A stretch of 64,000 nt of DNA from Micromonospora pisi (GTDB lineage Bacteria; Actinomycetota; Actinomycetes; Mycobacteriales; Micromonosporaceae), in NCBI RefSeq assembly GCF_003633685.1, contig NZ_RBKT01000001.1, positions 7,378,001 to 7,442,000 of the forward strand, read 5' to 3'. Under the pieces are notes generated by a model. The model did no database searches. It saw only the letters and a program-made list of their open reading frames with translations, and was not told where the DNA came from. Below, piece by piece: positions 42,400 to 51,865 of the stretch. The translations under genes and the position numbers were made by a program. Numbering within the stretch: the first letter of the stretch is position 1; each line of letters starts with the position of its first letter.

Positions 42400-43506
42400 C
42401 TATCCCTGGTAGCCGGCGGGGTGCCGATATGCCTTGAGGTCCGGTAGTGCGGCAAACTCCAGTCCGATCCTGACCATCGCGATCGTTCCTGCCATGCCTC
42501 GGAAAGTGGTTTCGGCGTTGCCGTAGATCTTCGAAATTTCCTTGTAGAGGCCATATGCCTGCCATGCGTAATACGCTGCCACGCTGTAGCCGGCGACCGC
42601 GCCGATCCCGGTTTCGATTGTTGCCGTGCCGACCACCGATGCCAGGTTGACGATGATGAGAACGTCGATGAGCTTGCTTATCAGGCTGGTTATCACAGCG
42701 TAGAAATGCTTGACCGCCTCAGCCGCCTGCAAGTAAAGGTCGGCGTATCGGTCGCAGGCGGGGCGCAGAGCCATCGCGGCAGCCCCGAGGGCGACCTGGA
42801 ACTCCTGCTCCGCTTCTGCGGCCTGGCCGCGCCACACAGCAGGGACCCCGGCTGCGCTCGCGGTCAGATTGCGGCCGACGTCGAATATCGTGTTACCGAC
42901 GATCCGCCATGCGGCGGCGCAGTGCACGTACGACTCCCAGTCACCGCTGAACGCGCTGCCCCAGCCCTCGAACGGGTCGTGGCCGAAAAGCCACACGCTG
43001 ACCTGTCGTAGCCACGCAGCCGGACTGATCAGGTCCGTCAGCGGGTTGATCTGCCACATCTCGATGCTAGTGGCGTAGTTGGGTGGAACCAGGTGGCGGG
43101 CCGGTTCGGCTACGTCGGAGAAGGGTGGTCGCTCGGTTGTCGGCCAGAGGTCGGTTCGGCCGGTGGCCAGCATGCCTCGAATTGCAGCCGGATCTTGAGC
43201 GCCGGGATAGTCCTGGTCCAGCCGTGCGGCGGCCGAGGTGTCCGATGCGGCGTAGTCCCGCTGCGCCATGTTGATCTGGGTGGCGGCACTGCTTGTCAAG
43301 GCACGGAGACGTTCCAGGGCCTCGGTCATTCGCGTGTACGCGCTCTCGTGCGAGCCGGCGAAGATGGAGATCCAACCGCGTTCGTCGAACTCCAATTCGC
43401 AGTGCTGGATGGTGTACCGCAGTGTGTCGTCGGCGTCGCCGGATGCGCGGTGGAGCACGTTGTACAGCCCGTCGAGGCCGGCTGGGTCCACATAGAAGCC
43501 GCTCAT
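42400..43506 (-). CDS. WXG100-like (ESX-type) protein
   Basis: 368 residues from ATG 43506, after GGGGGAA. The N-terminal 110 residues form helices with Tyr and Trp placed as in EsxA-type proteins (GWISIFAGSHESAY, later RDYAASD). A second helical unit has the WXG-like VWRGQAAEAEQEF. The last 100 residues hold hydrophobic helices (LIDVLIIVNLASVV, GAVAGYSVAAYYAWQAYGLY). No signal peptide is seen. It may be a type VII secretion substrate or toxin-carrier protein. No secretion genes are in the window. Confidence 0.72.
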   Translation of the reverse strand: MSGFYVDPAGLDGLYNVLHRASGDADDTLRYTIQHCELEFDERGWISIFAGSHESAYTRMTEALERLRALTSSAATQINMAQRDYAASDTSAAARLDQDYPGAQDPAAIRGMLATGRTDLWPTTERPPFSDVAEPARHLVPPNYATSIEMWQINPLTDLISPAAWLRQVSVWLFGHDPFEGWGSAFSGDWESYVHCAAAWRIVGNTIFDVGRNLTASAAGVPAVWRGQAAEAEQEFQVALGAAAMALRPACDRYADLYLQAAEAVKHFYAVITSLISKLIDVLIIVNLASVVGTATIETGIGAVAGYSVAAYYAWQAYGLYKEISKIYGNAETTFRGMAGTIAMVRIGLEFAALPDLKAYRHPAGYQG

Positions 43507-43674
43507 GTTCCCCCGTCGAACGTCGGTCGGCACCTCGCGGCAGGCTAGTGGCGGGCGATCGCCAGAGTCAACGGTTCGTCGCCATCGGTAACGGATCGGA
43601 CAGTGACGCGGTGAGCCGTCGATGCCCGCCGCCGCTGACGGTGCTCCTGGCGGGTGTTGTGTCTCCTGGCCCGG

Positions 43675-44817
43675 TCAACGTACGGCGGTGGCCATCCGAC
43701 GCACCGCCTCGGTAATGATCTCCGGGGAGGTGGCGAGGTTGAACCGGACATGGCCGGTGCCTCCGGTGCCGAAGGCGGGTCCGGGCACGAACGCCACCCG
43801 GCCCTGTGCCAGGAACACCTCCGCCGGGTCGGCGGGCAGACCCAGGGCCCGGCAGTCCAGCCAGGCCAGGTAGGTGCCGTCCGGCGGCCGGTACCGAACC
43901 AGCGGAAGCTCCTCGGCGAGTAGTTCGCCGAGGAGCCGCCGATTGTCGTCGAGGCCCGCCAGCAGGCCGTCCAGCCAGGCGCCGCCGAGTCGTAACGCCG
44001 CGCTGTGGGCGATGACGCCGAGGTGGCTGGGGCCGTCGCCGACCTCCGGCGGCATCCGTGCCAGGTCGACCGCCGCCTCCGGTCCGGCCACCGCCACCGC
44101 CGCCTTGAGCCCGGCCAGGTTCCACGCCTTCGACGCCGAGAGCAGCGCGAAGGCGTTCGCCGCGGCCGGCACTGACAGGTACGGGACGAACGTCGCGCCC
44201 GCGTACACCAGCGGCGCGTGGATCTCGTCCGCCACGACCCGTACGCCGTGCCGCTCGGCCAACTCGGCGACCGTGGTCAACTCCTCGCGGGTGTGCACCG
44301 TTCCGGTCGGATTGTGCGGGCTGCAGAGCAGGTAGGCGGCGCGCCGCCCGCCGGCCACGGCGTCGGCGAACGCCCGGTCGAGGGCCTCCGGGTCGAGCCG
44401 GTGCCGCGCGTCCAGCGGGGCCTCGACGATCCGCCGGTCCAGGCTGCGCAGGAACTGGTAGAAGGGCTGGTAGACCGGGGGACTGACCACCACCGCGTCG
44501 CCGTCACCGGTGACCAGCTTGAGTACTTCGACGATGCCCATCATCACGTCCGGTACGACCGTGGTGTGTGCGATCTCGGGCGTCCAGCCCCACCGTTCGG
44601 TGGCGAAGCCGGCGAGTGCCTCCGCGTAGCCGGTGCCGTGCGGATACCCGGTGTCGCCGAGCGCGATGGCGGTGGTGAGCGCCCGGACGACCGGTTCGGC
44701 CAGGGGTACGTCCATCTCCGCGACCCAGAGTGGGAGCACGTCCGACGGGTACCGCCGCCACTTCTCGCTCGTACGGAGGCGTAGCTCGTCCAGCGACACG
44801 TGAAAGGGGCTGCCCAC
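43675..44817 (-). CDS. MalY/PatB-family aminotransferase or cystathionine beta-lyase
   Basis: About 380 residues. Features of class I/II PLP enzymes of the PatB type: [10 protein letters not shown] at the N-terminus, [39 protein letters not shown] (PLP lysine) and VRFNLATS. Such enzymes cleave cystathionine or related C-S bonds, or transaminate. GTG 44817 is the best start; a longer N-terminus up to 44919 is less likely. A stand-alone gene on the minus strand between the M64 peptidase and the WXG100-like operon. Confidence 0.85.
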   Translation of the reverse strand: MGSPFHVSLDELRLRTSEKWRRYPSDVLPLWVAEMDVPLAEPVVRALTTAIALGDTGYPHGTGYAEALAGFATERWGWTPEIAHTTVVPDVMMGIVEVLKLVTGDGDAVVVSPPVYQPFYQFLRSLDRRIVEAPLDARHRLDPEALDRAFADAVAGGRRAAYLLCSPHNPTGTVHTREELTTVAELAERHGVRVVADEIHAPLVYAGATFVPYLSVPAAANAFALLSASKAWNLAGLKAAVAVAGPEAAVDLARMPPEVGDGPSHLGVIAHSAALRLGGAWLDGLLAGLDDNRRLLGELLAEELPLVRYRPPDGTYLAWLDCRALGLPADPAEVFLAQGRVAFVPGPAFGTGGTGHVRFNLATSPEIITEAVRRMATAVR

Positions 44818-44889
44818 AGCCGCAGACGTTACCTCAGTCGTGATCGATCCGTCCCGTACCGGCAGGCGTGGACACCCGGCCGAAACGAG

Positions 44890-44918
44890 TGGTGGGCCGG
44901 CGCCCGGCCGGCCCACCA
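44890..44918 (-). terminator. Hairpin after the M64 peptidase gene
   Basis: A perfect 11-bp stem TGGTGGGCCGG (44890-44900) with CCGGCCCACCA (44908-44918) and a 7-base loop, 27 bases past the stop of the minus-strand peptidase gene. Confidence 0.8.
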
Positions 44919-44944
44919 CCTGTCAACGTGCGATCACGACGGGC

Positions 44945-47533
44945 TCAGAGCTTCGCGCAGTCACCGCTGCGGGCGCCGTTCACCTTGTTCGGCGCACCGA
45001 AGTCCTTGACCTGGGCGCTGTTGCCCGAGCAGCTCAACGCCCCGTTGAGCCGGTTGCCCACCAGCAGCGGCCCGTACGCGCCCGCCAGCCGGCTGTACCG
45101 CTCGTTCGCCGAGACCTGGGTGTTGTTCGACAGCGCGACCGCGCCGTTGAACGTGCTCCCGGCGATGGTCACGTCACGCGTGGTCCCGGTGATCTGGGCC
45201 GCCCCGTTCAGGGTGGAGCCGAACATCTGCACGGCCTGCGCACCGGCCGACACCAGCGTCCCGTTGATCGAGCTGTCCCGGACCACCAGGGACGCGCCGG
45301 CACGTACCGTCACCGCGCCGTTGACCTGGGCGTTCGTCAGACAGGTGACGCCCTGCTCGACGACCACCCGCGACTGCCGCCCGGTCAGGGTGGTGGTGCA
45401 GGCGGGGGAGGAGCCGGGCAACACGGTGGCCCGGTAGCTCTCGGGCGTACCGATGTTGCCGGCCGGGTCGATCGCCCGGTGCTCGACCAGGTGCGTGCCG
45501 AAGCCCGGTACGAAGCCGCCGCTCGGGTGGTCGTCCGGCAGGGTCTGCTCGAACGTGGCCCGGGAGAGCCCGCCGGTGCCGAGGTTGCCGTACGTCAGCG
45601 CCTTCACGCTCGTCCCGGAGTGGCGGAACTGGAACGGCGAGGAGGGCATCGGCTGTTCCGGGAAGCCGAAGTAGTTGAACCAGCCGTCGTTGTCCAACCG
45701 GAGCTGACCGACGACGTACCGCTTCTCGTCGTAGCCGGCCTGGTTGTCCTGCGGGTCCAGCCACATGTCCCAGCCGTCGAAGTAGACCGGGTGCTCCACT
45801 GCGCCGGGCAGCCGGGTCAGCGGCGCCGACAGCGTCCGGGGCGCGGTCGGCAGGGCGTTGTCGACGGTCCATTCGATCTGGTCGGAGACGCCGCCCGGGT
45901 CGGCCGGGTCGGTCACCCGCGCACTCAGCTTGTGGGTGCCGGGGGCCAGCTTCAGTGCAGCGAGGTCGAGGATCCGGCTGTTGCTCGGGTTCGGCAACGC
46001 CTTCCCGTTGAGCGACCAGGAGACGTCGACGATCCGGTCGGTCGGGTGGTTGGTCTCCACGAAGACGACCTCGTCGCCGGCGACCGGCTGGGTGGTGATC
46101 GTCGCCGAGGTGATGTCCGCCTCGGGGGCCGACGGTACGGCGGTGGTGTCTCCGACCGTCCACTCCCGGGTCTGCACGAACCGGGGTCCGTTGTAGCCGG
46201 AGTCCGAGGCGGTGTTGTTCGTCGACGGGTTCCGTACCCAGTCGATGCCGTCCGGACCCACCGGGTCGCGTACCTCGACGTGCACCACCGTGCCGGCGGG
46301 CAGATCGAGCGGGTCCAGGTCGAGGCTGCGGCTGTTCCGGGTGTCCAGTACGGGGCCGTCGGCCCCACCGATCCGCCAGGTCACCTGGAGCTCGTGGTAG
46401 CGCGGTTGTCCGGTCTCGACCCAGAGCACGCCGTCGCCGGGTACGGTGCCGAGCGGCGCCTGCCCCATGTTCATCTGACCGGCGTTGCGCATCCCGGTGA
46501 TCCGGGCCACCATGTTCTCCCGGCCGATCTGGTCCAGGTCGAACCCGATCCACCGCATCATCGAGTGCTCGCTCGGACGACGCTGGCCGCAGGGGTACGT
46601 GCCGCCGCCCTCGTGCAACCCGATCGTGCCACCGGAGAGGCTTTCCTCGCCCAACCAGCGGAACCACTTGTGCTGGTCGGCGATCATCTGCCGCTCGTCC
46701 GAGTAGGTGGTGTGGTGGAAGCTGCTCGGCTCGTTGCCGGTGTAGCAGTTCCGGATCACGTCACGGGAGCTGTACGGGTACTCGTCGGCCAGGGTGCCGA
46801 GCGAGTGTCCCAGCTCGTGCAGTGAGATCAGTGGACCCTGCGGCGAGCCGCCGGAGGTGGTCGCGTTCGTGCCGCCGATCCCGCCGTACGTGAACGTGTT
46901 GAAGATGGCGAGCGACTGCACGTTCTGCGCCGTGCGGGGCAGGCCCAGCACGGGGGTGACGTACCTGTCCATGATCCGGTTGTGGGCCTGGTTGCCGGTC
47001 TCGCAGGGGTTCACCCCCTCCGGGTAGTAGCCGGCGTAGCTCTGGCAGTTCAGCGGCGCTCCGCCGTAGACCGTTCCCCGGGAGAGCGGGTCGGCACAGC
47101 CGTTCTGGTAGATCATCCGCAGGGCGGTGTTCTTCGCGTCGATCGGACCCTCGCGCTCACCGGTGTCCCGGATCGTTCCGTCCGGGTTCCGGACCCGCCC
47201 GTCCGGGTCGCAGCGGACGCCGTAGTCGATGGAGGCGAGCTCGACCGCGTACACGTTGATGTAGTCGCGGTAGGAGCGGAACGGCTCGGTGGCCCACATG
47301 ACGGCGAGGTTGCGGTCCACGTCGGCGAAGAAGAGGCTCTGCTGGTCCGCCTGGTAGCCGTCACCCATGATGACCAGGTTGAGTCGTTCGGTGGCCGGGC
47401 CGGTGACCTGGATCGGATGAACCTTCGGCTCCGGCAGCGGCGCGTTGTCGGCCAGTGCGGCCGGGACCGGTCCGGCGACCAGCAGACTCGCCGCCAGGCC
47501 CGCCACCGCGAGCGTTGCTCTCCAGCGTCTCAC
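44945..47533 (-). CDS. Secreted M64-family metallopeptidase with C-terminal beta-helix
   Basis: 862 residues. GTG 47533 has GGTGAGG eight bases upstream. A signal peptide (AVAGLAASLLVAGPVPAALA) is followed by the zinc peptidase core of IgA-peptidase M64 type, LISLHELGHSLGTLADEY (HExxH). Beta domains come next. The last 130 residues contain repeated ..NG.. turns with CLTNAQVNGAVTV, typical of a right-handed beta-helix. It is a secreted protease, probably for scavenging or defence. A stand-alone gene; 300 bases of divergent promoter region separate it from the GT87-like gene. Confidence 0.87.
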   Translation of the reverse strand: MRRWRATLAVAGLAASLLVAGPVPAALADNAPLPEPKVHPIQVTGPATERLNLVIMGDGYQADQQSLFFADVDRNLAVMWATEPFRSYRDYINVYAVELASIDYGVRCDPDGRVRNPDGTIRDTGEREGPIDAKNTALRMIYQNGCADPLSRGTVYGGAPLNCQSYAGYYPEGVNPCETGNQAHNRIMDRYVTPVLGLPRTAQNVQSLAIFNTFTYGGIGGTNATTSGGSPQGPLISLHELGHSLGTLADEYPYSSRDVIRNCYTGNEPSSFHHTTYSDERQMIADQHKWFRWLGEESLSGGTIGLHEGGGTYPCGQRRPSEHSMMRWIGFDLDQIGRENMVARITGMRNAGQMNMGQAPLGTVPGDGVLWVETGQPRYHELQVTWRIGGADGPVLDTRNSRSLDLDPLDLPAGTVVHVEVRDPVGPDGIDWVRNPSTNNTASDSGYNGPRFVQTREWTVGDTTAVPSAPEADITSATITTQPVAGDEVVFVETNHPTDRIVDVSWSLNGKALPNPSNSRILDLAALKLAPGTHKLSARVTDPADPGGVSDQIEWTVDNALPTAPRTLSAPLTRLPGAVEHPVYFDGWDMWLDPQDNQAGYDEKRYVVGQLRLDNDGWFNYFGFPEQPMPSSPFQFRHSGTSVKALTYGNLGTGGLSRATFEQTLPDDHPSGGFVPGFGTHLVEHRAIDPAGNIGTPESYRATVLPGSSPACTTTLTGRQSRVVVEQGVTCLTNAQVNGAVTVRAGASLVVRDSSINGTLVSAGAQAVQMFGSTLNGAAQITGTTRDVTIAGSTFNGAVALSNNTQVSANERYSRLAGAYGPLLVGNRLNGALSCSGNSAQVKDFGAPNKVNGARSGDCAKL

Positions 47534-47833
47534 AAGCTTCACCTCACCTTTCAGGTGCCGGTACGACGCCGGCACGCGACTGTCTGGCGGTGCTCGGAGT
47601 GGAATCCGCCCGGCCAACTCCAGCGGGGGCAGGAAGTGATCCGCCAACATCTATTCCGGGTCGCTGCACCGTATCCGCCGGCCTCGATCGACAGCACCGG
47701 ACACCTGACGGAAGTTCCACGTACGCGCTCCGTCCAACGTCGTAACGGCGGCGAGAGCGGTCCTGTCGGGAGGGATGGCTGAACCCTGCGCCCGGTCTAC
47801 AATCTGTCCGCCGACATTTACCTTGACGGATGG

Positions 47834-49150
47834 GTGGGGCGGGTGCCGACAACCGGTCGCGCGGGTGGAGAGTCGCACGGTAGAAGCCGGCTGTGGTCGA
47901 CAGCCGGTGTGGTCGGGGTCTGGATCGCCACCCGGGCAGTGTTCGTCCTGATCTACGCGAACGTCATCAAGGCCCCGGTCGGGAACGTCTTCGCCGACGT
48001 GGCGCTCTACCATCGCTGGAGCGACGCGCTGCTGCACTGGCAGATCCCCCCTGACGACCCGATGTGGCAGTATCCGCCCGGCGCCGCCGCGCTCTTCCGG
48101 TCGCTGCGCCACATCGCGGGGGACTCGGTCCACTCGTACGAGATCACGTTCTTCACCCTGGCACTCGTCGCCGACCTGCTGGTCCTGCTCACCCTGCTCC
48201 GACTCGCCCGCGGCGAGGGGCTACTCCTCGGCGCCTGGGCCTGGGCCGTGGTCGTCCCGCTGCTCAACCTGCTGACGTACGCCCGGTACGACATCTTCGC
48301 CACCGCGTCCGCCGTTGTCGCGCTCGCCGCCACCGTCCGACGCCAGGTGGTCGCCGGTGCCGTTCTGGGTATCGGCGCTCTGATCAAGGTCTGGCCGGCG
48401 GTGCTGCTGATCAGCGCCAGGCCGTTCGCCGGTCTCCGGCCCGTGCTTTCCGGCTTCGCCGTGACGCTCGCGGTGCTGGGCGGTGTCCTCACGCTCGCCT
48501 TCACCGAGGCCTGGTCCGGTTTCACCGGCAACCAGGCGGGCCGTGGCCTCCAGATCGAATCGGTCGGCGCCACCCCACTGGTCCTGGCCCGCCTCGGCGA
48601 CCACACCATCGACATCCGGTACGTCTACGGCGCGATGGAGTTCGTCGACCACCCGTTCGTACGACCCGCGACAGTCGGGCTTCTCGTCCTGACCCTGCTC
48701 GGACTGGGCTTCCTGGGCCTCTGGTGGCTCGCCATGGGACGGCGACTCGTCTGGAGCAGCACCGTCGGCTTCGACATCGCCCTCCTCGCGATCCTGATGA
48801 CAGTGGTGACCAGCCGCGTCTTCTCCCCGCAGTACATGCTCTGGCTGATCGGTCTGGCGGCGGTCTGCCTTACCCGCCGGGACACCACGCAACGCGTCGC
48901 GTGCGCCCTGGTCATGGTCGCGACCGCGTTGACCAGTGCCCTCTTCCCGTGGTTCTACGCACAGGTGTCGACGGATCCCGACTGGCCGGGCACAGCGCTG
49001 CTGGTCATCCGGAACGCACTCGTCGTGGCGGCGCTCGGCATCGGCTTCCACACGCTGACCCGCGGTGCCGTACGGACACGGCCGGACACCGGTGGGACAC
49101 GACCCGACCCGGTCACGAACACCGCGACCGGTAGCGACGTCATGCGGTGA
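47834..49150 (+). CDS. GT87/DUF2029-type membrane glycosyltransferase
   Basis: 438 residues with about ten hydrophobic segments. After the first segment, VFADVALYHRWSD resembles the early Asp region of polyprenyl-phosphate-mannose-dependent mannosyltransferases; NLLTYARYDIFATA and VFSPQYMLWLIGL are further family-like motifs. It is likely an envelope mannosyltransferase using a lipid-linked donor, with the acceptor unknown. GTG 47834 is used; GTG 47843 is possible. The gene runs in the same direction as pnuC, 84 bases upstream of it. Confidence 0.82.
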   Translation: MGRVPTTGRAGGESHGRSRLWSTAGVVGVWIATRAVFVLIYANVIKAPVGNVFADVALYHRWSDALLHWQIPPDDPMWQYPPGAAALFRSLRHIAGDSVHSYEITFFTLALVADLLVLLTLLRLARGEGLLLGAWAWAVVVPLLNLLTYARYDIFATASAVVALAATVRRQVVAGAVLGIGALIKVWPAVLLISARPFAGLRPVLSGFAVTLAVLGGVLTLAFTEAWSGFTGNQAGRGLQIESVGATPLVLARLGDHTIDIRYVYGAMEFVDHPFVRPATVGLLVLTLLGLGFLGLWWLAMGRRLVWSSTVGFDIALLAILMTVVTSRVFSPQYMLWLIGLAAVCLTRRDTTQRVACALVMVATALTSALFPWFYAQVSTDPDWPGTALLVIRNALVVAALGIGFHTLTRGAVRTRPDTGGTRPDPVTNTATGSDVMR

Positions 49151-49234
49151 TGCGTGTGGACCGACGCCCTCGCCCGCCGCACCGCCACGACCTCCGTTAG
49201 CGTGAGCCGACTGCCGAGCGAACGGACGGGATCG

Positions 49235-49882
49235 ATGCTGGACTGGCTCAACTCACCGGCGGTGACCACGTTCGGCGCCCCGACGTCCTGGGCGGAACTG
49301 CTCGGCTTCGCCACCGGGATGCTCTGCGTGCTGCTCGTCGTCCGGCAACACGTCGCCAACTGGCCGGTCGGCATCCTCAACGTACTGCTGCTGATGGTGG
49401 TCTTCTGGTCCGCCGGGCTCTACGCCGACGCCGGGCTGCAGACCGTCTACGTGCTGCTCGGTGGCTACGGCTGGTGGCGGTGGACGGCGCGCGGTGTCGA
49501 CCACACCCCGTTGCCGGTACGCAGGACGTCCGGGGCCGAGTGGGTCGCGCTGGGGGTCGCCGGGGTCGCGCTCACCGGTGCGCTCTGGTTCTTCCTCGAG
49601 CGGTTCACCGCCTCGACGGTGCCGTTGCCGGATGCGGCCACCACCGCACTGTCGCTGCTGGCGACGTACGGCCAGGCCCGCAAGCTGGTGGAGAGCTGGT
49701 GGTTCTGGGCCGCCGCCGACCTGGTCTACATCCCGCTCTACGGCTACAAGGGCCTGTGGTTGACCGCGATCCTGTACGTCGGCTTCCTCGGTCTCTGCGC
49801 GCTCGGTTGGCGGGCCTGGCGGGCCGATCTGCGTGGCGAGCCGAGAGGCAGTGAATCCCTGGCCGCGTCGGTGAGCGGGTGA
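49235..49882 (+). CDS. pnuC: Nicotinamide riboside transporter PnuC
   Basis: 215 residues with seven hydrophobic segments. Family motifs are ANWPVGILNVLL, the Trp-rich GGYGWWRW, and WFWAAADLVYIPLYGYKGLWLTA. It takes up nicotinamide riboside by facilitated diffusion, driven by phosphorylation inside. Its GTGA overlap with the downstream nadR-like gene ties uptake directly to that kinase. ATG 49235 is the only start placing the first segment correctly. Confidence 0.93.
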   Translation: MLDWLNSPAVTTFGAPTSWAELLGFATGMLCVLLVVRQHVANWPVGILNVLLLMVVFWSAGLYADAGLQTVYVLLGGYGWWRWTARGVDHTPLPVRRTSGAEWVALGVAGVALTGALWFFLERFTASTVPLPDAATTALSLLATYGQARKLVESWWFWAAADLVYIPLYGYKGLWLTAILYVGFLGLCALGWRAWRADLRGEPRGSESLAASVSG

Positions 49883-50961
49883 GCGTGCCCCGTCGTTTCG
49901 TACACGGGTTGGTGGTGGGGAAGTTCTACCCGCCGCACGCCGGTCACCACCACCTGATCGCCACCGCCGCTGCGGCCTGTGACCGGCTGACCGTGGTGGT
50001 GGCCCCGGCGAGCGTCGAGTCGATCCCGCTCGACCTGCGGCTCGACTGGCTGCGCGAGGTGCACGCGGCGACGCCCTGGGTACGGTTCGCCGGTGTGCTC
50101 GACGACCACCCGGTCGACTACACCGACCCGCTGGCCTGGGACGCGCACTGCGCCGTCTTCCGCAGTGCGCTCGACGCCCCGGTCGACGCCGTCTTCAGCT
50201 CCGAGTCGTACGGCGACGAGCTGGCCCGACGGTTCGGCGCCAGTCACGTCTGCGTGGACCCGGCGCGTGGCACGGTCCCGGTCTCCGGCACCGGGGTGCG
50301 GGCGGATCCGGTGGCGTACTGGCAGCATCTGGCGCCGCCGGTGCGGGCCTGGTTCACCCGCCGGGTGGTGGTGGTCGGCGCGGAGTCGACCGGCACCACC
50401 ACGCTCGCCCGGGACCTGGCGGAGGCGTTGCGGGGGCGCGGGGGTCCGTGGTCGCGGACCCGTTGGGTGCCGGAGTTCGGTCGTGAGCTGACCGCACGCA
50501 AGCTCGCGGTGCTGCGGCGTACCGACCCGGCCGCGACCGTCTTCGACGTGACCTGGTCGCCAGAGGACTTCGCCGAGGTCGCCGGGACGCAGAACCGGGC
50601 CGAGGACGAGGCGGCCCGGTGCGGGGGACCGATCCTGGTCGGCGACACCGACTCCCGGGCCACCGCCGTGTGGGAGGAGCGTTATCTCGGCGCCCCGTCG
50701 GCGGCGACCGTCGCCGCCGCCCGGCGCCCGGATCTCTACCTGCTCACCGACCACGCGGGGGTGCCGTTCGAGGACGACGGCCTGCGGGACGGGGAGCACC
50801 TGCGCGGCTGGATGACCGGACGGTTCCGGGAGGTGCTGGGGGACAGCGGTGTACCGGTGCGGGAACTGGCCGGGCCGCCCGACGTCCGGCTCGCCGCCGC
50901 GCTGTCGGCCTGCGACGAACTGCTGGCCGGTGGCTGGCCGTTGGCCCCACCCCTGGGGTGA
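49879..50961 (+). CDS. nadR: NadR-like bifunctional NMN adenylyltransferase / NR kinase
   Basis: 360 residues. The N-terminal nucleotidyltransferase has GKFYPPHAGHHHLI (the H-x-G-H type motif), and the C-terminal kinase has a Walker-A-like GAESTGTTTLARDL. No DNA-binding domain is seen, unlike enteric NadR. It phosphorylates nicotinamide riboside and adenylates it to NAD, forming a salvage pair with pnuC, to which it is coupled (GTGA). It converges on the M15 lipoprotein gene six bases away. Confidence 0.9.
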   Translation: MSVPRRFVHGLVVGKFYPPHAGHHHLIATAAAACDRLTVVVAPASVESIPLDLRLDWLREVHAATPWVRFAGVLDDHPVDYTDPLAWDAHCAVFRSALDAPVDAVFSSESYGDELARRFGASHVCVDPARGTVPVSGTGVRADPVAYWQHLAPPVRAWFTRRVVVVGAESTGTTTLARDLAEALRGRGGPWSRTRWVPEFGRELTARKLAVLRRTDPAATVFDVTWSPEDFAEVAGTQNRAEDEAARCGGPILVGDTDSRATAVWEERYLGAPSAATVAAARRPDLYLLTDHAGVPFEDDGLRDGEHLRGWMTGRFREVLGDSGVPVRELAGPPDVRLAAALSACDELLAGGWPLAPPLG

Positions 50962-50967
50962 CCCGGA

Positions 50968-51693
50968 TCAGCCGCCGGTGCTGCTGAAATGTTGGTAGTC
51001 CGGCGCCCGGAAGTCGCCACCCCAGGACCAGCCGACCGCCGCGAACGCCCTGACCAGTGGGCCGTCGGGCACCGCGAGGCCCGGGTGGTCGCGGTCGCGA
51101 TCGGCGTACGCGGCGCCGGCCGGTGGCAGCACCGCACCGTCGACCAGGTACGGGTTCTCCACCGGGTTGATGTCGATCGCCTGTCCGTACGCGTGCGCGG
51201 ACCACTTCGTCGGACCGGTGGCCACCGCCGCACGACAGTTGAAGCCGGAGGTGTTGTCGTCGGCCATCGACCGGTCGTCGTCCCCGCCGTACGCGTCGAC
51301 CGGGGTCATCCGCCGGATCGGGAATCGTTGGTCGTACAGCGAACGGAAGACGGTGACCACGTCCTTGGCGACCGTCCGGTTCACCACGATCGTGCCGGTG
51401 TGCGGCTGCGCGTCGAATCCCCAGTAGCTCAGTGTGAGCAGGTCGAGCTGGTTCGGGCCGACCGGGCAGCCGGGGCGCCAGCTCTGGGCGACGTCGGCAC
51501 CGGTGACGGGTGCGACGCTGGCGACGAACTCCGGTGGCGGGCCGGTGCTGGTGGCAGCCGGTGCCGGCGGCGGGGTCGGGGCGGTGACGCCGGGTGCCGG
51601 CGAGGCCGGCGGTGCCGCGCAAGCCGCCGTCACCAGGGCGGGGAGCAGCACACCCAAGATCAGTTTGTGCCGGTTCCGACGCATTGCCGACAC
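50968..51693 (-). CDS. Lipoprotein of the M15 D,D-carboxypeptidase family
   Basis: 241 residues. A lipobox LVTAAC follows a short hydrophobic start, so it is a membrane-anchored lipoprotein. After a Pro/Ala spacer the catalytic domain has SAHAYGQAIDINPVENPY (zinc His and Asp) and DYQHFSS near the C-terminus, typical of M15 peptidases that trim peptidoglycan stem peptides. GTG 51693 is used; ATG 51684 is possible. It is divergent from the LuxR gene. Confidence 0.88.
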   Translation of the reverse strand: MSAMRRNRHKLILGVLLPALVTAACAAPPASPAPGVTAPTPPPAPAATSTGPPPEFVASVAPVTGADVAQSWRPGCPVGPNQLDLLTLSYWGFDAQPHTGTIVVNRTVAKDVVTVFRSLYDQRFPIRRMTPVDAYGGDDDRSMADDNTSGFNCRAAVATGPTKWSAHAYGQAIDINPVENPYLVDGAVLPPAGAAYADRDRDHPGLAVPDGPLVRAFAAVGWSWGGDFRAPDYQHFSSTGG

Positions 51694-51865
51694 GGTACTC
51701 CGAGGGCGGCAGGGGGCCGTCGCGGCGGCTGAGGTCCCGTGACTTGGCGTACTCCGGGCCGAATATCGGCTTTCCGCCGTACGTCGTCCTTTCGCCCATG
51801 GTGCGCAGTTGCCGGCATGTGATTGGCTCGGCGCCGAACGTGATCATCGCCGGGAGGTCCTGCAC

